From NCBI GenBank assembly GCA_049792815.1, contig JBARBG010000140.1:35905-99904 (forward strand): a DNA stretch of 64,000 nt. The letters run 5' to 3'. Shown here one piece after another: positions 52,367-61,564 of the stretch. Within the stretch, counting starts at the first letter, position 1; every line of letters begins with the position of its first letter. The notes under the pieces are model-generated. The model had not been told where the DNA came from, searched no databases, and saw only the letters and a program-made list of their open reading frames with translations. A program made the translations under genes and the position numbers. This DNA comes from DAIDKA01 sp049792815. GTDB taxonomy: Bacteria > Pseudomonadota > Gammaproteobacteria > Steroidobacterales > Steroidobacteraceae.

Positions 52367-53257
52367 TCACTCAGCGGAATCGATGTGTTCAATCTGAACC
52401 GCGCTGGGCGCGGCGCCGGGGTGCATGAGGATGGCCTCGAAGATGCCACTGGTCACGGTGCCGTAGCTACGTTGCGGATCCTTTGCGCTCGGATGCGTGA
52501 GGGCTGCGTAGCTGGCGGCGTCCAGCGTGCCTCCGCCGGTGCGGGTGCTGTCCAGCCACTGCTCGAAATCCTGACGGGATAAGGCGGTGACATCAAAGGT
52601 CATGTCGGAGAACCCCTCGCCGCTGAACTGCGCCGAAAGCCCACGATAGACCCCAGGGTCATCCACCAGCAGGTTCAGTTTCGTGGCCATTCCGGCCATG
52701 GTGTAGACCTGGCTGCCAAGCTGTGGAATAAAGAAGCTGTTCATGACCGTGGCCGAGGTCATGTGGAAGCGCAGCGGCGTGCCGACCGGCAGCACCAGCT
52801 TGTTGACGCTGGCGACGCCGGCATCCGGATAAATGAACAGCCATTTCCAGTCCAGGGATACCACATCGATATCCAGCGGCGTGACGCTCGACTCTATGGC
52901 CTTGGGCGGATCCAGATCATGTGAACTCAGCCAGGCGATGCCGCCGAGGAACAGGATCACCAGCGCCGGAATGGCCCAGACCACGAATTCGATACGCCCG
53001 GAGTAGTCCCAGTCCGGAAGCCGCGTGGCCTTGGGATTGCCGGCGCGATACCACCAGGCGAAGGCCAGCGTCGCGATGATCACCGGGATCACGATCGCGA
53101 GCATGATCACGGTCGAGTCGATGAGGATCAGTTTTTCCTGGCGGCCGATGGGACCGTGAGGGTCCAGCAGCGCGGCGCTGCAGCCTGCCAGACCCGCCGC
53201 CAGCAACACACTACTGGAAATGCCCAACAGGCGACGCGCGGTGCGCGCCAATGACAC
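52367..53257 (-). CDS. cyoA: Cytochrome o ubiquinol oxidase subunit II
   Basis: 296 residues if begun at the GTG at 53255-53257, which puts the lipobox Cys (LLAAGLAGC) at residue 26, as expected for CyoA. TTG codons nearby are alternatives, and the ribosome site is weak. Two membrane helices are followed by a cupredoxin-like periplasmic domain (VVSLDWKWLFIYPDAGVASVN, SATVMNSFFIPQLGSQVYTM). The CuA-binding Cys residues are absent, which identifies a quinol rather than a cytochrome c oxidase. It is the first gene of cyoABCD. Confidence 0.94.
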   Translation of the reverse strand: MSLARTARRLLGISSSVLLAAGLAGCSAALLDPHGPIGRQEKLILIDSTVIMLAIVIPVIIATLAFAWWYRAGNPKATRLPDWDYSGRIEFVVWAIPALVILFLGGIAWLSSHDLDPPKAIESSVTPLDIDVVSLDWKWLFIYPDAGVASVNKLVLPVGTPLRFHMTSATVMNSFFIPQLGSQVYTMAGMATKLNLLVDDPGVYRGLSAQFSGEGFSDMTFDVTALSRQDFEQWLDSTRTGGGTLDAASYAALTHPSAKDPQRSYGTVTSGIFEAILMHPGAAPSAVQIEHIDSAE

Positions 53258-53601
53258 ACAGCTCAATGGTGCAATCTCATCAGATCTAAAACCTAGAGTA
53301 CGATTTTCAGGCCTGAATCGCCAGGCGTCTTGAGCGCGGCAGCAATCGGTTTGGCGCATGACAGGTATGCGGAAAAGCGATGTTTGAAAGCACCTGTCCG
53401 GGAAATGCCAATAGGCAAAACAGCCGTTTTCCGTGATCCAGCGCACGATTGGGAGAGATGACGTCGCGAAACGGCACCGCGGCCGGCCTGCGGCCGCCGA
53501 CGATTTGCCGGCATCAGTGACTTCGGTCTCGGCGTCCGCGGCCGTCCGCTCCTAGACTTTCAAGACTCAATCCAGGTTTGGGATACTTGCGGCCGAAGGC
53601 G
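53258..53601. other. Divergent intergenic region, cyoA / propeller-GGDEF sensor
   Basis: 344 bases with no convincing gene. It holds the start signals of the cyo operon and the divergent sensor gene. Visible structure includes a 12-bp palindrome at 53306-53317 and a widely spaced GACAGGT / ACCTGTC inverted repeat at about 53358-53396. The half nearer the sensor gene is GC-rich. I could not place a firm promoter. Confidence 0.5.
53306..53317. promoter_or_regulatory. 12-bp palindrome upstream of cyoA
   Basis: TTCAGGCCTGAA is perfectly self-complementary and lies about 50 bp upstream of the proposed cyoA start, a plausible operator position. It is short enough that chance cannot be dismissed. 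Confidence 0.35.
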
Positions 53602-56600
53602 ATGTTCCACGGCGATCCGGTGACTCCAGGGCGCATTGCCTGCCATGCCTCAGGCGGCAGGCCGGGTGGTGCCCGGGGTTTGCTGGCGCTGGTTCTGCTA
53701 CTCGCGGCGACCCTGGTAACCGTGGCGCCGGTCACCGCTCAGGAGTTCAGCTTCAGCCGCTACACCCAGGTGGCGGGACTGCGGAACCTGGGCATCGAGC
53801 ACTTGCTGTCGGATCGCAACGGCGATCTGTGGGTGGCGACGGACGGCGGCATCTACCGCTACGACGGTACCGCTTTCACCCTGTATGACAAGTCGCGCGG
53901 CATTCCCGCTGATGCCATCCTGGCGCTGGCATCGAGTCCCACGGGCCGCATTTTTGCCCGCGTGGATGCCGGTTTGTATACCGGGGACGCCGATCACTTC
54001 GAGCCGCTGCTGTCCGCCGAAGGTCCGGTGACCGCCGATCAGAACACGATCCTGGTCGCGCCGGCCGATGATCGTGTGCTGTTCCTGAAGGGTTATCAGA
54101 TCATGGAGGCGCAGCGCAGCGGCGGACCGGGTTCGCTGTGGACCTCGCGTGCCCTGTTCAGTGCCGCGCGTCTCGCGGAGCATCCCGAACTCGCATCGGT
54201 CCACGGCGTCATCGACGTGGGTGGCGGCAGGATCTGGTTCGGATGCGGCCGGCACCTGTGCAGCCTCGATGGCCAGAAACTCAGCGAGTACGGCGCCGCC
54301 GACGGCGTGCCCGAAGCCGAATACGGCGCGCTGCTGCAGGACCGTAACGGCGGCGTCTGGGCGCGCAGCCTGGACCGGTTGGTGTTTCTGGATCACGGCG
54401 CCAAGCGATTTGCGATCATTGATCCGCCACATGCCGTGCTCGTCAACCGGGTGCGACGCCTGACCCTGACCCTCGACCCCATGGGGCGTGTCGTCACTCG
54501 CACCAGCCTTGGCCTCGCCCGCTGGGACGGAACTGCGTGGCAGGAATTCGGACCGCAGAATGGTCTGCCGGATCATCCGATCACCGCGGCCGTGGCGGAT
54601 GCTGATGGCAATTTCTGGCTCGCGGCGACCGGCATCGGCCTGTATCGCTGGCACGGGTATGACAATCTCGAATCCTGGACCAAGAACCAGGGACTGGATA
54701 CCGAGACGGTATGGAACATTGTCCGTGACCATGAGCATCGACTGATCCTGGGCACGGATATGGGCTGCAGGTCACTGGATGAGAAGTCCCACCGGGTCGT
54801 GCCCTGTCCCTTCAAGGGGCTTCCCGAACAGGAGACCAATGCCAGTGCGGTGGATCCCTCCGGCGCCTTCTGGTTGTCCTACCAGACTTCGCAACTGTGG
54901 CGGGTGCCCCCGGGCGCTTCCAAAGCTGAACGCGTGACCACGGTGCCGGATAAGTTCGATGCGACATCGATACTCTTCGACCGCTCCGGTACCGGCTGGA
55001 TCGCTGCCTGGGAATACGGCGTGGCCAAGATCGACAGCAGGACCCTTGCCGTGACGCGCTTGCAGCCACCGGGCAATCCGCGCGCGGACGATATCGCGCA
55101 GGCCGTTGACGGCACCCTCTGGGTCGGCACCACCAACGGCCTGTACCGCATCGAGAAGGATCAGTTCATCAAGGTGCCGACCAGCGTCGATGGCCAGCAG
55201 ATCGGCATCCAGACGGTCACCGCGAATACCGACGGTTCGGTGTGGGGCACACGCATCGGCGAAAAGATCCTGCATCTGACGCCGGCGCCGAAATCCGTTG
55301 CCGACTGGCAGAACCCGGAGACGCTGAGCGGCGCCACGGTGTATTCACTGCGTGCGGATTCACGCGGCTGGATCTGGGCCAATACCGGCGAAGGCCTTGG
55401 CGTCTACGACGGCCACGTCTGGCGCCGCATCGAAATCCAGGACGGCCTGGTGTGGGCCGATACCGAGCAGTTCGCCCTGTATGCCGACGAGGACGGATCG
55501 ATCTGGGTCGGCACCGGACGCGGCGTCACGCACATCAAGGATCCGGTGCGCTGGGTGCAGATGATCTCGCGCCCCTTGAAACTGGATATCAGCAAGGCGA
55601 AACTGGGCGCGCAGAGCCTCCTGCTGGGCTTCAGGCCCGCGATCCCGTGGCACGACAACGCGGCGCTGGATGTGTCCTTCGGATCACACACCTTCGATCG
55701 CTCGCCCGCCACGCTACTTCGCTACCGCCTGCTCGGCCTGTCGACCGAGTGGTACTCCTCGCGCACCTACGACATCCATATTCCGGCGCTGGCTCCCGGG
55801 CATTATCAGCTTGAGGCCATGGCGGTCGACACGCCTCATGCACGCAGTTCGCCCACCGTGAGCCTGGCTTTTGACGTGAAGCCACCGTGGTGGGAGACCA
55901 CCGCCTTCACAGTGTTCGCGGTATTCATGGGAGCTGCCATGATCGTGGCCGCCTGGCGCTGGCAGAACCACCGCATGCAGCAGCGCCAGCGCACGCTGCA
56001 GCAGGCGCATCGTGAACGCGAGGCGTTGCTGGAACGCGCGACCCGCGATGCCCTGACCGGCCTGTGGAACCGTGCGACCATCCTTGATTTCCTAACCCGG
56101 GAAATGGACGAGGCCCGCAGGAAACCCGACACCGTGGCGCTGGCGGTCATCGACGTTGACTTCTTCAAGCGCATCAACGACACCTTCGGCCACGCCGGCG
56201 GTGATGAGGTGCTGAAGGAGCTGGCGCGCCGGCTGCGGGCGACGCTGCGGCAGCGCGATTCATTGGGTCGCTACGGCGGCGAGGAACTGCTGGTCGTGAT
56301 GCCGGGACTGGCGCGCGAGGACCGCGGCAACCTGATGGATGCGCTGCGCGCAGCCATCTGTGCCACCCGGTTCGTGGTCGGCGCGGCGGAACTGAACGTC
56401 ACGGTCAGCATCGGCGTGGCCTGGATGGAGGCCAACAACGAGTCGCCCGATGAGCTGATACGGCGCGCGGATGCGGCCCTGTACGAGGCGAAGGCCGCCG
56501 GCCGCAACCGTGTGGTGTGCAGCACCGGCAGCTACGACGGTTCAATGGTCGAGATCACCGCCTCGCGGCGCTACCTGCAGGACTTCATCGAGCGCGTCAA

Positions 56601-56643
56601 ACGCGAAGCCGGCAAGCGCGGCGTCGAGACCGAGTCGAAGTAA
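53602..56643 (+). CDS. Two-component-type propeller sensor with GGDEF output
   Basis: 1013 residues from the ATG at 53602; a TTG eight codons upstream is the alternative. A signal peptide (LLALVLLLAATLVTVAPVTAQ) precedes two seven-bladed-type periplasmic propeller repeats (LLSDRNGDLWVATDGGIYRY and many GxxWxGT-like strands), a Y_Y_Y domain, one membrane helix (FTVFAVFMGAAMIVAAWRW), a short coiled coil and a C-terminal GGDEF domain. The catalytic motif is GGEEL at 892-896, an active variant, with an RQRD inhibitory site five residues before it. It should make cyclic di-GMP in response to a periplasmic ligand. It shares its sensor architecture with the kinase at the window's left edge. Confidence 0.93.
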   Translation: MFHGDPVTPGRIACHASGGRPGGARGLLALVLLLAATLVTVAPVTAQEFSFSRYTQVAGLRNLGIEHLLSDRNGDLWVATDGGIYRYDGTAFTLYDKSRGIPADAILALASSPTGRIFARVDAGLYTGDADHFEPLLSAEGPVTADQNTILVAPADDRVLFLKGYQIMEAQRSGGPGSLWTSRALFSAARLAEHPELASVHGVIDVGGGRIWFGCGRHLCSLDGQKLSEYGAADGVPEAEYGALLQDRNGGVWARSLDRLVFLDHGAKRFAIIDPPHAVLVNRVRRLTLTLDPMGRVVTRTSLGLARWDGTAWQEFGPQNGLPDHPITAAVADADGNFWLAATGIGLYRWHGYDNLESWTKNQGLDTETVWNIVRDHEHRLILGTDMGCRSLDEKSHRVVPCPFKGLPEQETNASAVDPSGAFWLSYQTSQLWRVPPGASKAERVTTVPDKFDATSILFDRSGTGWIAAWEYGVAKIDSRTLAVTRLQPPGNPRADDIAQAVDGTLWVGTTNGLYRIEKDQFIKVPTSVDGQQIGIQTVTANTDGSVWGTRIGEKILHLTPAPKSVADWQNPETLSGATVYSLRADSRGWIWANTGEGLGVYDGHVWRRIEIQDGLVWADTEQFALYADEDGSIWVGTGRGVTHIKDPVRWVQMISRPLKLDISKAKLGAQSLLLGFRPAIPWHDNAALDVSFGSHTFDRSPATLLRYRLLGLSTEWYSSRTYDIHIPALAPGHYQLEAMAVDTPHARSSPTVSLAFDVKPPWWETTAFTVFAVFMGAAMIVAAWRWQNHRMQQRQRTLQQAHREREALLERATRDALTGLWNRATILDFLTREMDEARRKPDTVALAVIDVDFFKRINDTFGHAGGDEVLKELARRLRATLRQRDSLGRYGGEELLVVMPGLAREDRGNLMDALRAAICATRFVVGAAELNVTVSIGVAWMEANNESPDELIRRADAALYEAKAAGRNRVVCSTGSYDGSMVEITASRRYLQDFIERVKREAGKRGVETESK

Positions 56644-56658
56644 TCCAAGTTCGCGCCC

Positions 56659-57114
56659 TCAGTTCGCGATGAAATAGTGGAAGACCACCTCGCGCTGGTC
56701 GGCGGACTCCTGCGCCGTCACGACAAAGGTGGTGTTGTTCATCCACTCGTACTTGCCCTTCAGGTCGGTCTCGATATACGCGATCGCCCGGTAGTAACCA
56801 TCGGTGCGCCGATAGCCGACATGCTCCACGTAGATCCACTCGCCGTTGTCGCATTTGAGCATGAAGTGCGCATCGACATCCCGGACGTGGTCGGCGCGGA
56901 TGGTGTCGTACTGGCCGCCGCTGTCCGGATAGACGCTGGCGGTGATCCGTTCTCCGGTCACCTCGCCACTGACAATGTCCTGGTAGCGGAAGCTGCCGCG
57001 CGGCGTGTGCGACTGCTGCGGCGGATCATAGTGAGCGGTGAGCTTGAAGGCGTACTCGAGCTGGATTTTGCCAAGGATCCTGGTGTCGGTCTGGGGTACA
57101 ACAAAGTCGCGCAT
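56659..57114 (-). CDS. DUF3237 protein, no export signal
   Basis: 151 residues from the ATG at 57112-57114 with GGAG ten bases upstream. It is a beta-rich protein of the DUF3237 family (LEYAFKLTAHYDPP, GSFRYQDIVSGEVTGER, VEHVGYRRTDGYY, YEWMNNTTFVVTAQ). Function of the family is unknown. No signal peptide is visible, unlike the paralogue 11 bp upstream, so the two may act on opposite sides of the membrane. Last gene of the signalling/transport locus. Confidence 0.82.
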   Translation of the reverse strand: MRDFVVPQTDTRILGKIQLEYAFKLTAHYDPPQQSHTPRGSFRYQDIVSGEVTGERITASVYPDSGGQYDTIRADHVRDVDAHFMLKCDNGEWIYVEHVGYRRTDGYYRAIAYIETDLKGKYEWMNNTTFVVTAQESADQREVVFHYFIAN

Positions 57115-57125
57115 GGCTTGGCTCC

Positions 57126-57773
57126 CTACAGGACTTCGTAGTAGTTGAAGACCGTATGGTCGGGGTTGGCCTGGCGCTGGGAGCTCGCGACGAACACCGT
57201 GCGGTTCATCCAGTCGTGCGGGCCGAGCGGTGCGGTGAATGCCGGGGTGGCGCGAAACCGGGTCCATACCCCCTCCTGGCTCGCAGGCGGCGGCGGCGCC
57301 GGAACCAGAGGCTTGCCGGGCTCGTAATGAGCCCCGAAGCGGCGCATGGTGCCGCGGTTGTGGATGAAGATCAGGGCGCCATCGCTGGCCTGGAGCATGT
57401 AGTAGGTCGTGAAGGTGGTCTTGTAGTAATCCGCGCCGCTGTGCGGCAGGACCCGCCCCTGCAGCCGCGGACCCCAGATATCACCGCCGCCCACCGAGGT
57501 GTAGCCACGACCCGCCGGGGAATCCATGGTGTTGATCATGACGCGGTCGGCGAAGAACACCCTGGCCGAGAAGGCCCAGCGCAGTCCGACCTTGGGAATG
57601 CTCGGGTCATGACCCTCAAACCACTGCGCTGGAAGGGCTTCATTGTTGCTCCCGGGGGCGGCATGCTCGGCGTTGGCGCCTTGCGCCAGGCCAAGGCCGC
57701 CGAACGCGACCGCGCCGGCTGTAGCGCCGCCCAGGAAGGTGCGGCGACTGATGGACTCGTCCTGTGATGACAT
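57126..57773 (-). CDS. Tat-exported DUF3237 protein
   Basis: 215 residues with a twin-arginine signal (SRRTFLGGATAGAVAFGGL) and a DUF3237-like beta domain (LRWAFSARVFFADRV, GGDIWGPRLQGRVLPHSGAD, FTTYYMLQASDGALIFIHNRG, DWMNRTVFVASSQR). It is a diverged paralogue of the following gene. A good AGGAGG lies upstream of the ATG. It starts 9 bp after the TonB-dependent receptor, so is probably co-transcribed. A role in binding or converting the imported ligand is inferred from context only. Confidence 0.82.
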   Translation of the reverse strand: MSSQDESISRRTFLGGATAGAVAFGGLGLAQGANAEHAAPGSNNEALPAQWFEGHDPSIPKVGLRWAFSARVFFADRVMINTMDSPAGRGYTSVGGGDIWGPRLQGRVLPHSGADYYKTTFTTYYMLQASDGALIFIHNRGTMRRFGAHYEPGKPLVPAPPPPASQEGVWTRFRATPAFTAPLGPHDWMNRTVFVASSQRQANPDHTVFNYYEVL

Positions 57774-57782
57774 GTGAACCTC

Positions 57783-60278
57783 CTAGTGCTTGTAGGTGAA
57801 CGTCACACCGAAGGTGCGCGGCCGGAAGCTGTATTCGCGCAGCAGCCGGCTGTCACCGGTCCCCGGATCGATCGACCAGTTGTAGTTGATCGGCACGTGG
57901 GTGTTGGTGAGATTGTCCACGAACGGCTCGATGCTGAAGTCGCCGATGCTCATGCCGGCCCGCACGCTCACGAAGGACGTGGACGGCAGTGTGAAGTTAT
58001 TCGGATCAAATTGCGCTGTGTTGGGATCCTGCGTCGGCGGCAGCCACTTGTCGTGCGCTTCGTACTCATAGTCCGCGCGTGCAAAGGAGTCATGGCCGGC
58101 GATATCGAAGTGGTACTCCAGACCCACCGAGACGGTGAACGGCGGGTTCGATGGGTTGCTGTCGCCGGAGATGGCGCCCAGGATGCCATCGCCCGCTGCG
58201 GCAATGGGGGCGGGGAGATTGCCGTTGGCATCGGGTACCGCGGTCGAGAAGGAGGAGTCCCTGGTGTACTGGGCATCGGTGTAGCCGGTGGTCAGCTCGG
58301 CCGTGAGGGAATCCGTGGCGGCCCACTCGATCTGGATGTCCCCGCCCTTGGCCACGGCCTCACCCAGGTTGGAGATGAAGGTGATCTGGCAGATGGGGGG
58401 CAGCACCACCTGCTGGATGTTGTGCCACTTGATGTAATAGATGCTGGATGAAATCCGCAGCCGGCCGCCCAGGTTGTCCTTGGCGCCCACCTCGAAGCTG
58501 TCGACAGTGTCGGAACTGTACGAGGTCGGACTGCTGGCGATGCCAAAGCTCTGCAGGTCCTGGGCGCAGGCCGCCTCAGGCAGGGGATTGTTGCCGCCAC
58601 CGGGGCGGTAGCCCTTGGCATAGGTCGCGTACAGCATATTGGCGGGATCAAGCTGGTAGGCGAGATTGATCTTGGGGGTAAAGGAGTTCTCCGCCTTGCT
58701 CTCCGCCAGGCTGATGTTGGTGTTGTACAGCTGCGGTCCGCCGGTCAAGGAGGTGAAGGCAAATTTCACATGCGACTCGCGCAGGCCGATGGTGGCCTTC
58801 AGGGCGTCAGTGATCGCAAACGTGGCCTCGCCGTACCAGGCCACCTGTGTGTCCTTGGCATGGGTGGACAAAAAGTAGGAATCGTTCGGGAAGGCCGGAT
58901 CATAGGACAGCGGATTGCCGTTCTGGTCCGTGAATACGTCGGTGTAGTCGAGCCCGGCGACGGCTTGCCAGAACTGCTCCAGCAGCGGATCGTGGATCTG
59001 TTCCAGGTAGGTCTGGCGGTCGTCGCTGAAAAACAGGCCGGTGGTCCACACCAGGCGCGCATTGGGATTGCTGGACACCAGGCGCACCTCCTGCACGAAG
59101 TTCTCCTGGCCGTTGTCGACGGAGGCGGGCGAGCGGTAGTCGGCAATGCTTGCGGGAAGGTGCACGCCGCTGCCATCCAGCAGCGGGAAATTCACGTACT
59201 GGTCAGGCGGCAGCAGGGTCTGATAGAAGCCAAGGTTGTATATGGTGCCTTCATACCCGGTCTGTTCCTGGCGGTGGTAGAAGGAGGTATTGGAGATCAC
59301 GTGGAAGGCATCGAAGCTGCCTTCGATCTTCAACGCCGGCAGGTAGAACTTGTCAGGCTCGGAGCGCGGGCTGGGGTCGCCGCTCACGAAGTTGTTGCGG
59401 CCCGGATTCGAGTAGATGGGCCAGTAGGCCGAATCGTCGTGCAGGTCGTGCTTCTGGAAATAGATGCTGGGCGTGATGCTCCAGGTGTCATTGGGTGCCC
59501 ACAGTCCCGCCACGCGCAGCAGGTAGCTCTCGCCGCGATTTGCGTTGCTGTCGATGATGGCCGGCTGCGGATTGGCCGCGGTTGGGTCGACGGAGTCGAT
59601 CCAGCCGCCATCCTTACGGTACCAGACCGTCACGCGCGCGCCGAACTTGCCGTCGATCAAAGGGCCGCCGGCCGCGGCACCGAGCTCATAGCTGGGCGCG
59701 CCACCTTCCGTGTATGAAATCTCGCTGCGCGCGGTGATGCTGTCGGTGGTGAGGCTGGGCTGGGTGGTAATGTAACGCACCGTGCCGCCCTCTGAGCCCG
59801 CGCCGAACAGCGTGCCCTGCGGACCGCGCAGGACCTCCACGCGCGCGATATCGAAGGCTTTGGGTAACTCCTCGTCCGGACTGAACGCCAGGGAGCGCAT
59901 CTGGATGGGCGTATCGTCGATATAGATGCCCGTGGTGCCCGAGCCACCCGAGGAGGAAATGCCGCGGATGGAGATCTTGTCAGTCCCGGCGGTATCGACG
60001 GTGATGCCAGGCGTGAAGCGGGCTACATCCCCGATGTCCTTGATGCCGCGGGCCTCCATGTCCTCGGCCGACAACGCGGTGACGCTGATGGGCACCTTGC
60101 TCAGGGCCTGCTCGCGGCGGGTTGCCGTGACCACGACTTCCTGCAATCCACCGGTTTCAGCCGCAGGGGCTGTGGCGGGTGCGGCTGCGCCGGTTGCCGC
60201 AGGATCGGCGTCAGTGGCGAGCGCCACCGCGGGCAGGCAGCAGGCCAAAATGAGGGCAAATCGTATGGATGCCTGCAT
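57783..60278 (-). CDS. TonB-dependent receptor without STN domain
   Basis: 831 residues from the ATG at 60276-60278 (GGGGAGAATT upstream). A signal peptide (LILACCLPAVALA) is followed by a short Ala/Pro linker, a TonB-box-like LQEVVVTATRRE, the plug domain (SKVPISVTALSAEDM to about RVEVLRGPQGTLFGAGSEGG) and a 22-strand-type barrel ending in TFGVTFTYKH. There is no STN signalling domain before the plug, although sigma and FecR genes lie directly upstream. The sterol/aromatic-type receptors common in such lineages look similar; the substrate is unknown. Confidence 0.93.
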   Translation of the reverse strand: MQASIRFALILACCLPAVALATDADPAATGAAAPATAPAAETGGLQEVVVTATRREQALSKVPISVTALSAEDMEARGIKDIGDVARFTPGITVDTAGTDKISIRGISSSGGSGTTGIYIDDTPIQMRSLAFSPDEELPKAFDIARVEVLRGPQGTLFGAGSEGGTVRYITTQPSLTTDSITARSEISYTEGGAPSYELGAAAGGPLIDGKFGARVTVWYRKDGGWIDSVDPTAANPQPAIIDSNANRGESYLLRVAGLWAPNDTWSITPSIYFQKHDLHDDSAYWPIYSNPGRNNFVSGDPSPRSEPDKFYLPALKIEGSFDAFHVISNTSFYHRQEQTGYEGTIYNLGFYQTLLPPDQYVNFPLLDGSGVHLPASIADYRSPASVDNGQENFVQEVRLVSSNPNARLVWTTGLFFSDDRQTYLEQIHDPLLEQFWQAVAGLDYTDVFTDQNGNPLSYDPAFPNDSYFLSTHAKDTQVAWYGEATFAITDALKATIGLRESHVKFAFTSLTGGPQLYNTNISLAESKAENSFTPKINLAYQLDPANMLYATYAKGYRPGGGNNPLPEAACAQDLQSFGIASSPTSYSSDTVDSFEVGAKDNLGGRLRISSSIYYIKWHNIQQVVLPPICQITFISNLGEAVAKGGDIQIEWAATDSLTAELTTGYTDAQYTRDSSFSTAVPDANGNLPAPIAAAGDGILGAISGDSNPSNPPFTVSVGLEYHFDIAGHDSFARADYEYEAHDKWLPPTQDPNTAQFDPNNFTLPSTSFVSVRAGMSIGDFSIEPFVDNLTNTHVPINYNWSIDPGTGDSRLLREYSFRPRTFGVTFTYKH

Positions 60279-60418
60279 TGCAATTCTCCCCGTTTCTGGC
60301 CAGACACTGAGCAAGACCGGTGCCACGCGCTTATTGCGCCATTAACGTACTTTTTGGGCACTGACAGAAGGCATCCGCCGCGGAGCTGCCCAAGGTTGGT
60401 GCGAATACTACCGCAGCG

Positions 60419-61564
60419 CTAGTAACCGCGCGCCTGGTCCACGACATTGAGCATATGCGCGCCTTGTGCATAGCGGCGCAGGTTCTCGCGCGCCACGATC
60501 CAGCGCCCTTCGCCGGGCAGATCCGAACGCGAGGAGATGTGCGGCGTAATCAGCACATGCGGCGCATGCCACAGTGGATTGTCGGACGGCAGCGGCTCCG
60601 GATCGGCGACATCGAGGCCCGCGCCCGCGAGACGCTTTTCGACCAATGCCTGGGTCAGATCCGCCATCACCATGCTGCCCCCGCGGGCGATGTTGATGAA
60701 CAGGGCAGTGGGCTTGAGCAGCGCGAAGAATTTGGCGTCGTACATGCCGCGGGTAAGCGGTGTCAGCGGTACGCAGCTGACGATGACATCGGCGCGACGC
60801 GCCAGCGCCGACAGTTCATCAGGCGTGCCGACATGGCTGACAAAGGGTGGGCGTCGCGTGTCGCCGTCCCGGGTCGCGACCACGTTCATGCCCAGCGCAT
60901 GTCCGCGCCGCGCCACTTCGGTGCCGATGCCACCGAGCCCGACGACCAGCAGCGTCTTGCCGTCCACGGACTGCATGGGGGTAGTGTCCCCATGGACAAC
61001 ACTCCAGCGGGCATTCGCAGTGTCAATGGCGAACACGTCCAGGCCATGCGCCAGCGCCAGCATCAGGGCGATCGCGTGTTCGGCAATCACCGCGGCATCC
61101 ACGGCCCGCATATTGGTGAGCAGCAGACCGCGCGCGCGCAGTCCGGGCACGGCCAGGCAGTTTTCGACGCCGGCGGCGAGCGATGCGATCCAGCGCAGAT
61201 CCCGCGCTGCGGCCAGCAGTTGCGGCGCACAGATTTCAGGGTTGAAGCCGACCAGGACATCCGTATCCGGTGCCTGCGCCAGCGCCTCAGTCATGTCGTG
61301 CGCGACGACCACTGTGGTGTGCGGTGCCACCGCGGCGAACTGCGCCTGCCGCAGCGCCAATTCCGGCACGCCGAATCCCAGCAGCAGAACCTTGTGAGGC
61401 ACGCGCCAGTCGGCGCGCTGTTGCACCGCCGTGGGGGCCGCGACCAGCCGCAGCGACTTGATCAGCGCGTCGGTGCTGTCGGCAAACGCCACGGGCGCCA
61501 GCACGGACAGGCCGAATCCAGCGTACAGCGCCGCCCGCATACGCCGCAGCGCCCAAACCTTCAC
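60419..61564 (-). CDS. D-2-hydroxyacid dehydrogenase with signal peptide
   Basis: 381 residues starting at a GTG (61562-61564) that overlaps the FecR stop as GTGA; an ATG at 61540 is a second option. The N-terminus reads as a Sec signal (MRAALYAGFGLSVLAPVAFAD). The body is a complete NAD(P)-dependent D-2-hydroxyacid dehydrogenase: nucleotide motif VVGLGGIG, catalytic Arg in INIARGGSMV, acidic residue in GLDVADPEP and His in LITPHISS. The family is normally cytosolic and reduces 2-keto acids. A periplasmic location would need tightly bound cofactor, or the hydrophobic start may be an anchor. Confidence 0.88.
   Translation of the reverse strand: MKVWALRRMRAALYAGFGLSVLAPVAFADSTDALIKSLRLVAAPTAVQQRADWRVPHKVLLLGFGVPELALRQAQFAAVAPHTTVVVAHDMTEALAQAPDTDVLVGFNPEICAPQLLAAARDLRWIASLAAGVENCLAVPGLRARGLLLTNMRAVDAAVIAEHAIALMLALAHGLDVFAIDTANARWSVVHGDTTPMQSVDGKTLLVVGLGGIGTEVARRGHALGMNVVATRDGDTRRPPFVSHVGTPDELSALARRADVIVSCVPLTPLTRGMYDAKFFALLKPTALFINIARGGSMVMADLTQALVEKRLAGAGLDVADPEPLPSDNPLWHAPHVLITPHISSRSDLPGEGRWIVARENLRRYAQGAHMLNVVDQARGY

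Noticed and set aside
51094..52428. A 444-codon plus-strand frame opposite cyoB
   Set aside because: His/Glu/Gln-rich translation with no domain, exactly antisense to a highly conserved membrane subunit.
52367..53257. Subunit II of a cytochrome c (aa3) oxidase
   Set aside because: The CuA-binding Cys and His motif is absent and the sequence matches the CyoA quinol oxidase pattern.
60359..60398. TTGGGCA / TGCCCAA inverted repeat between the dehydrogenase and the TonB receptor genes
   Set aside because: The loop is long (about 26 bases) and no T-run follows on the minus strand, so it is weak as a terminator, and the flanking genes are probably linked.
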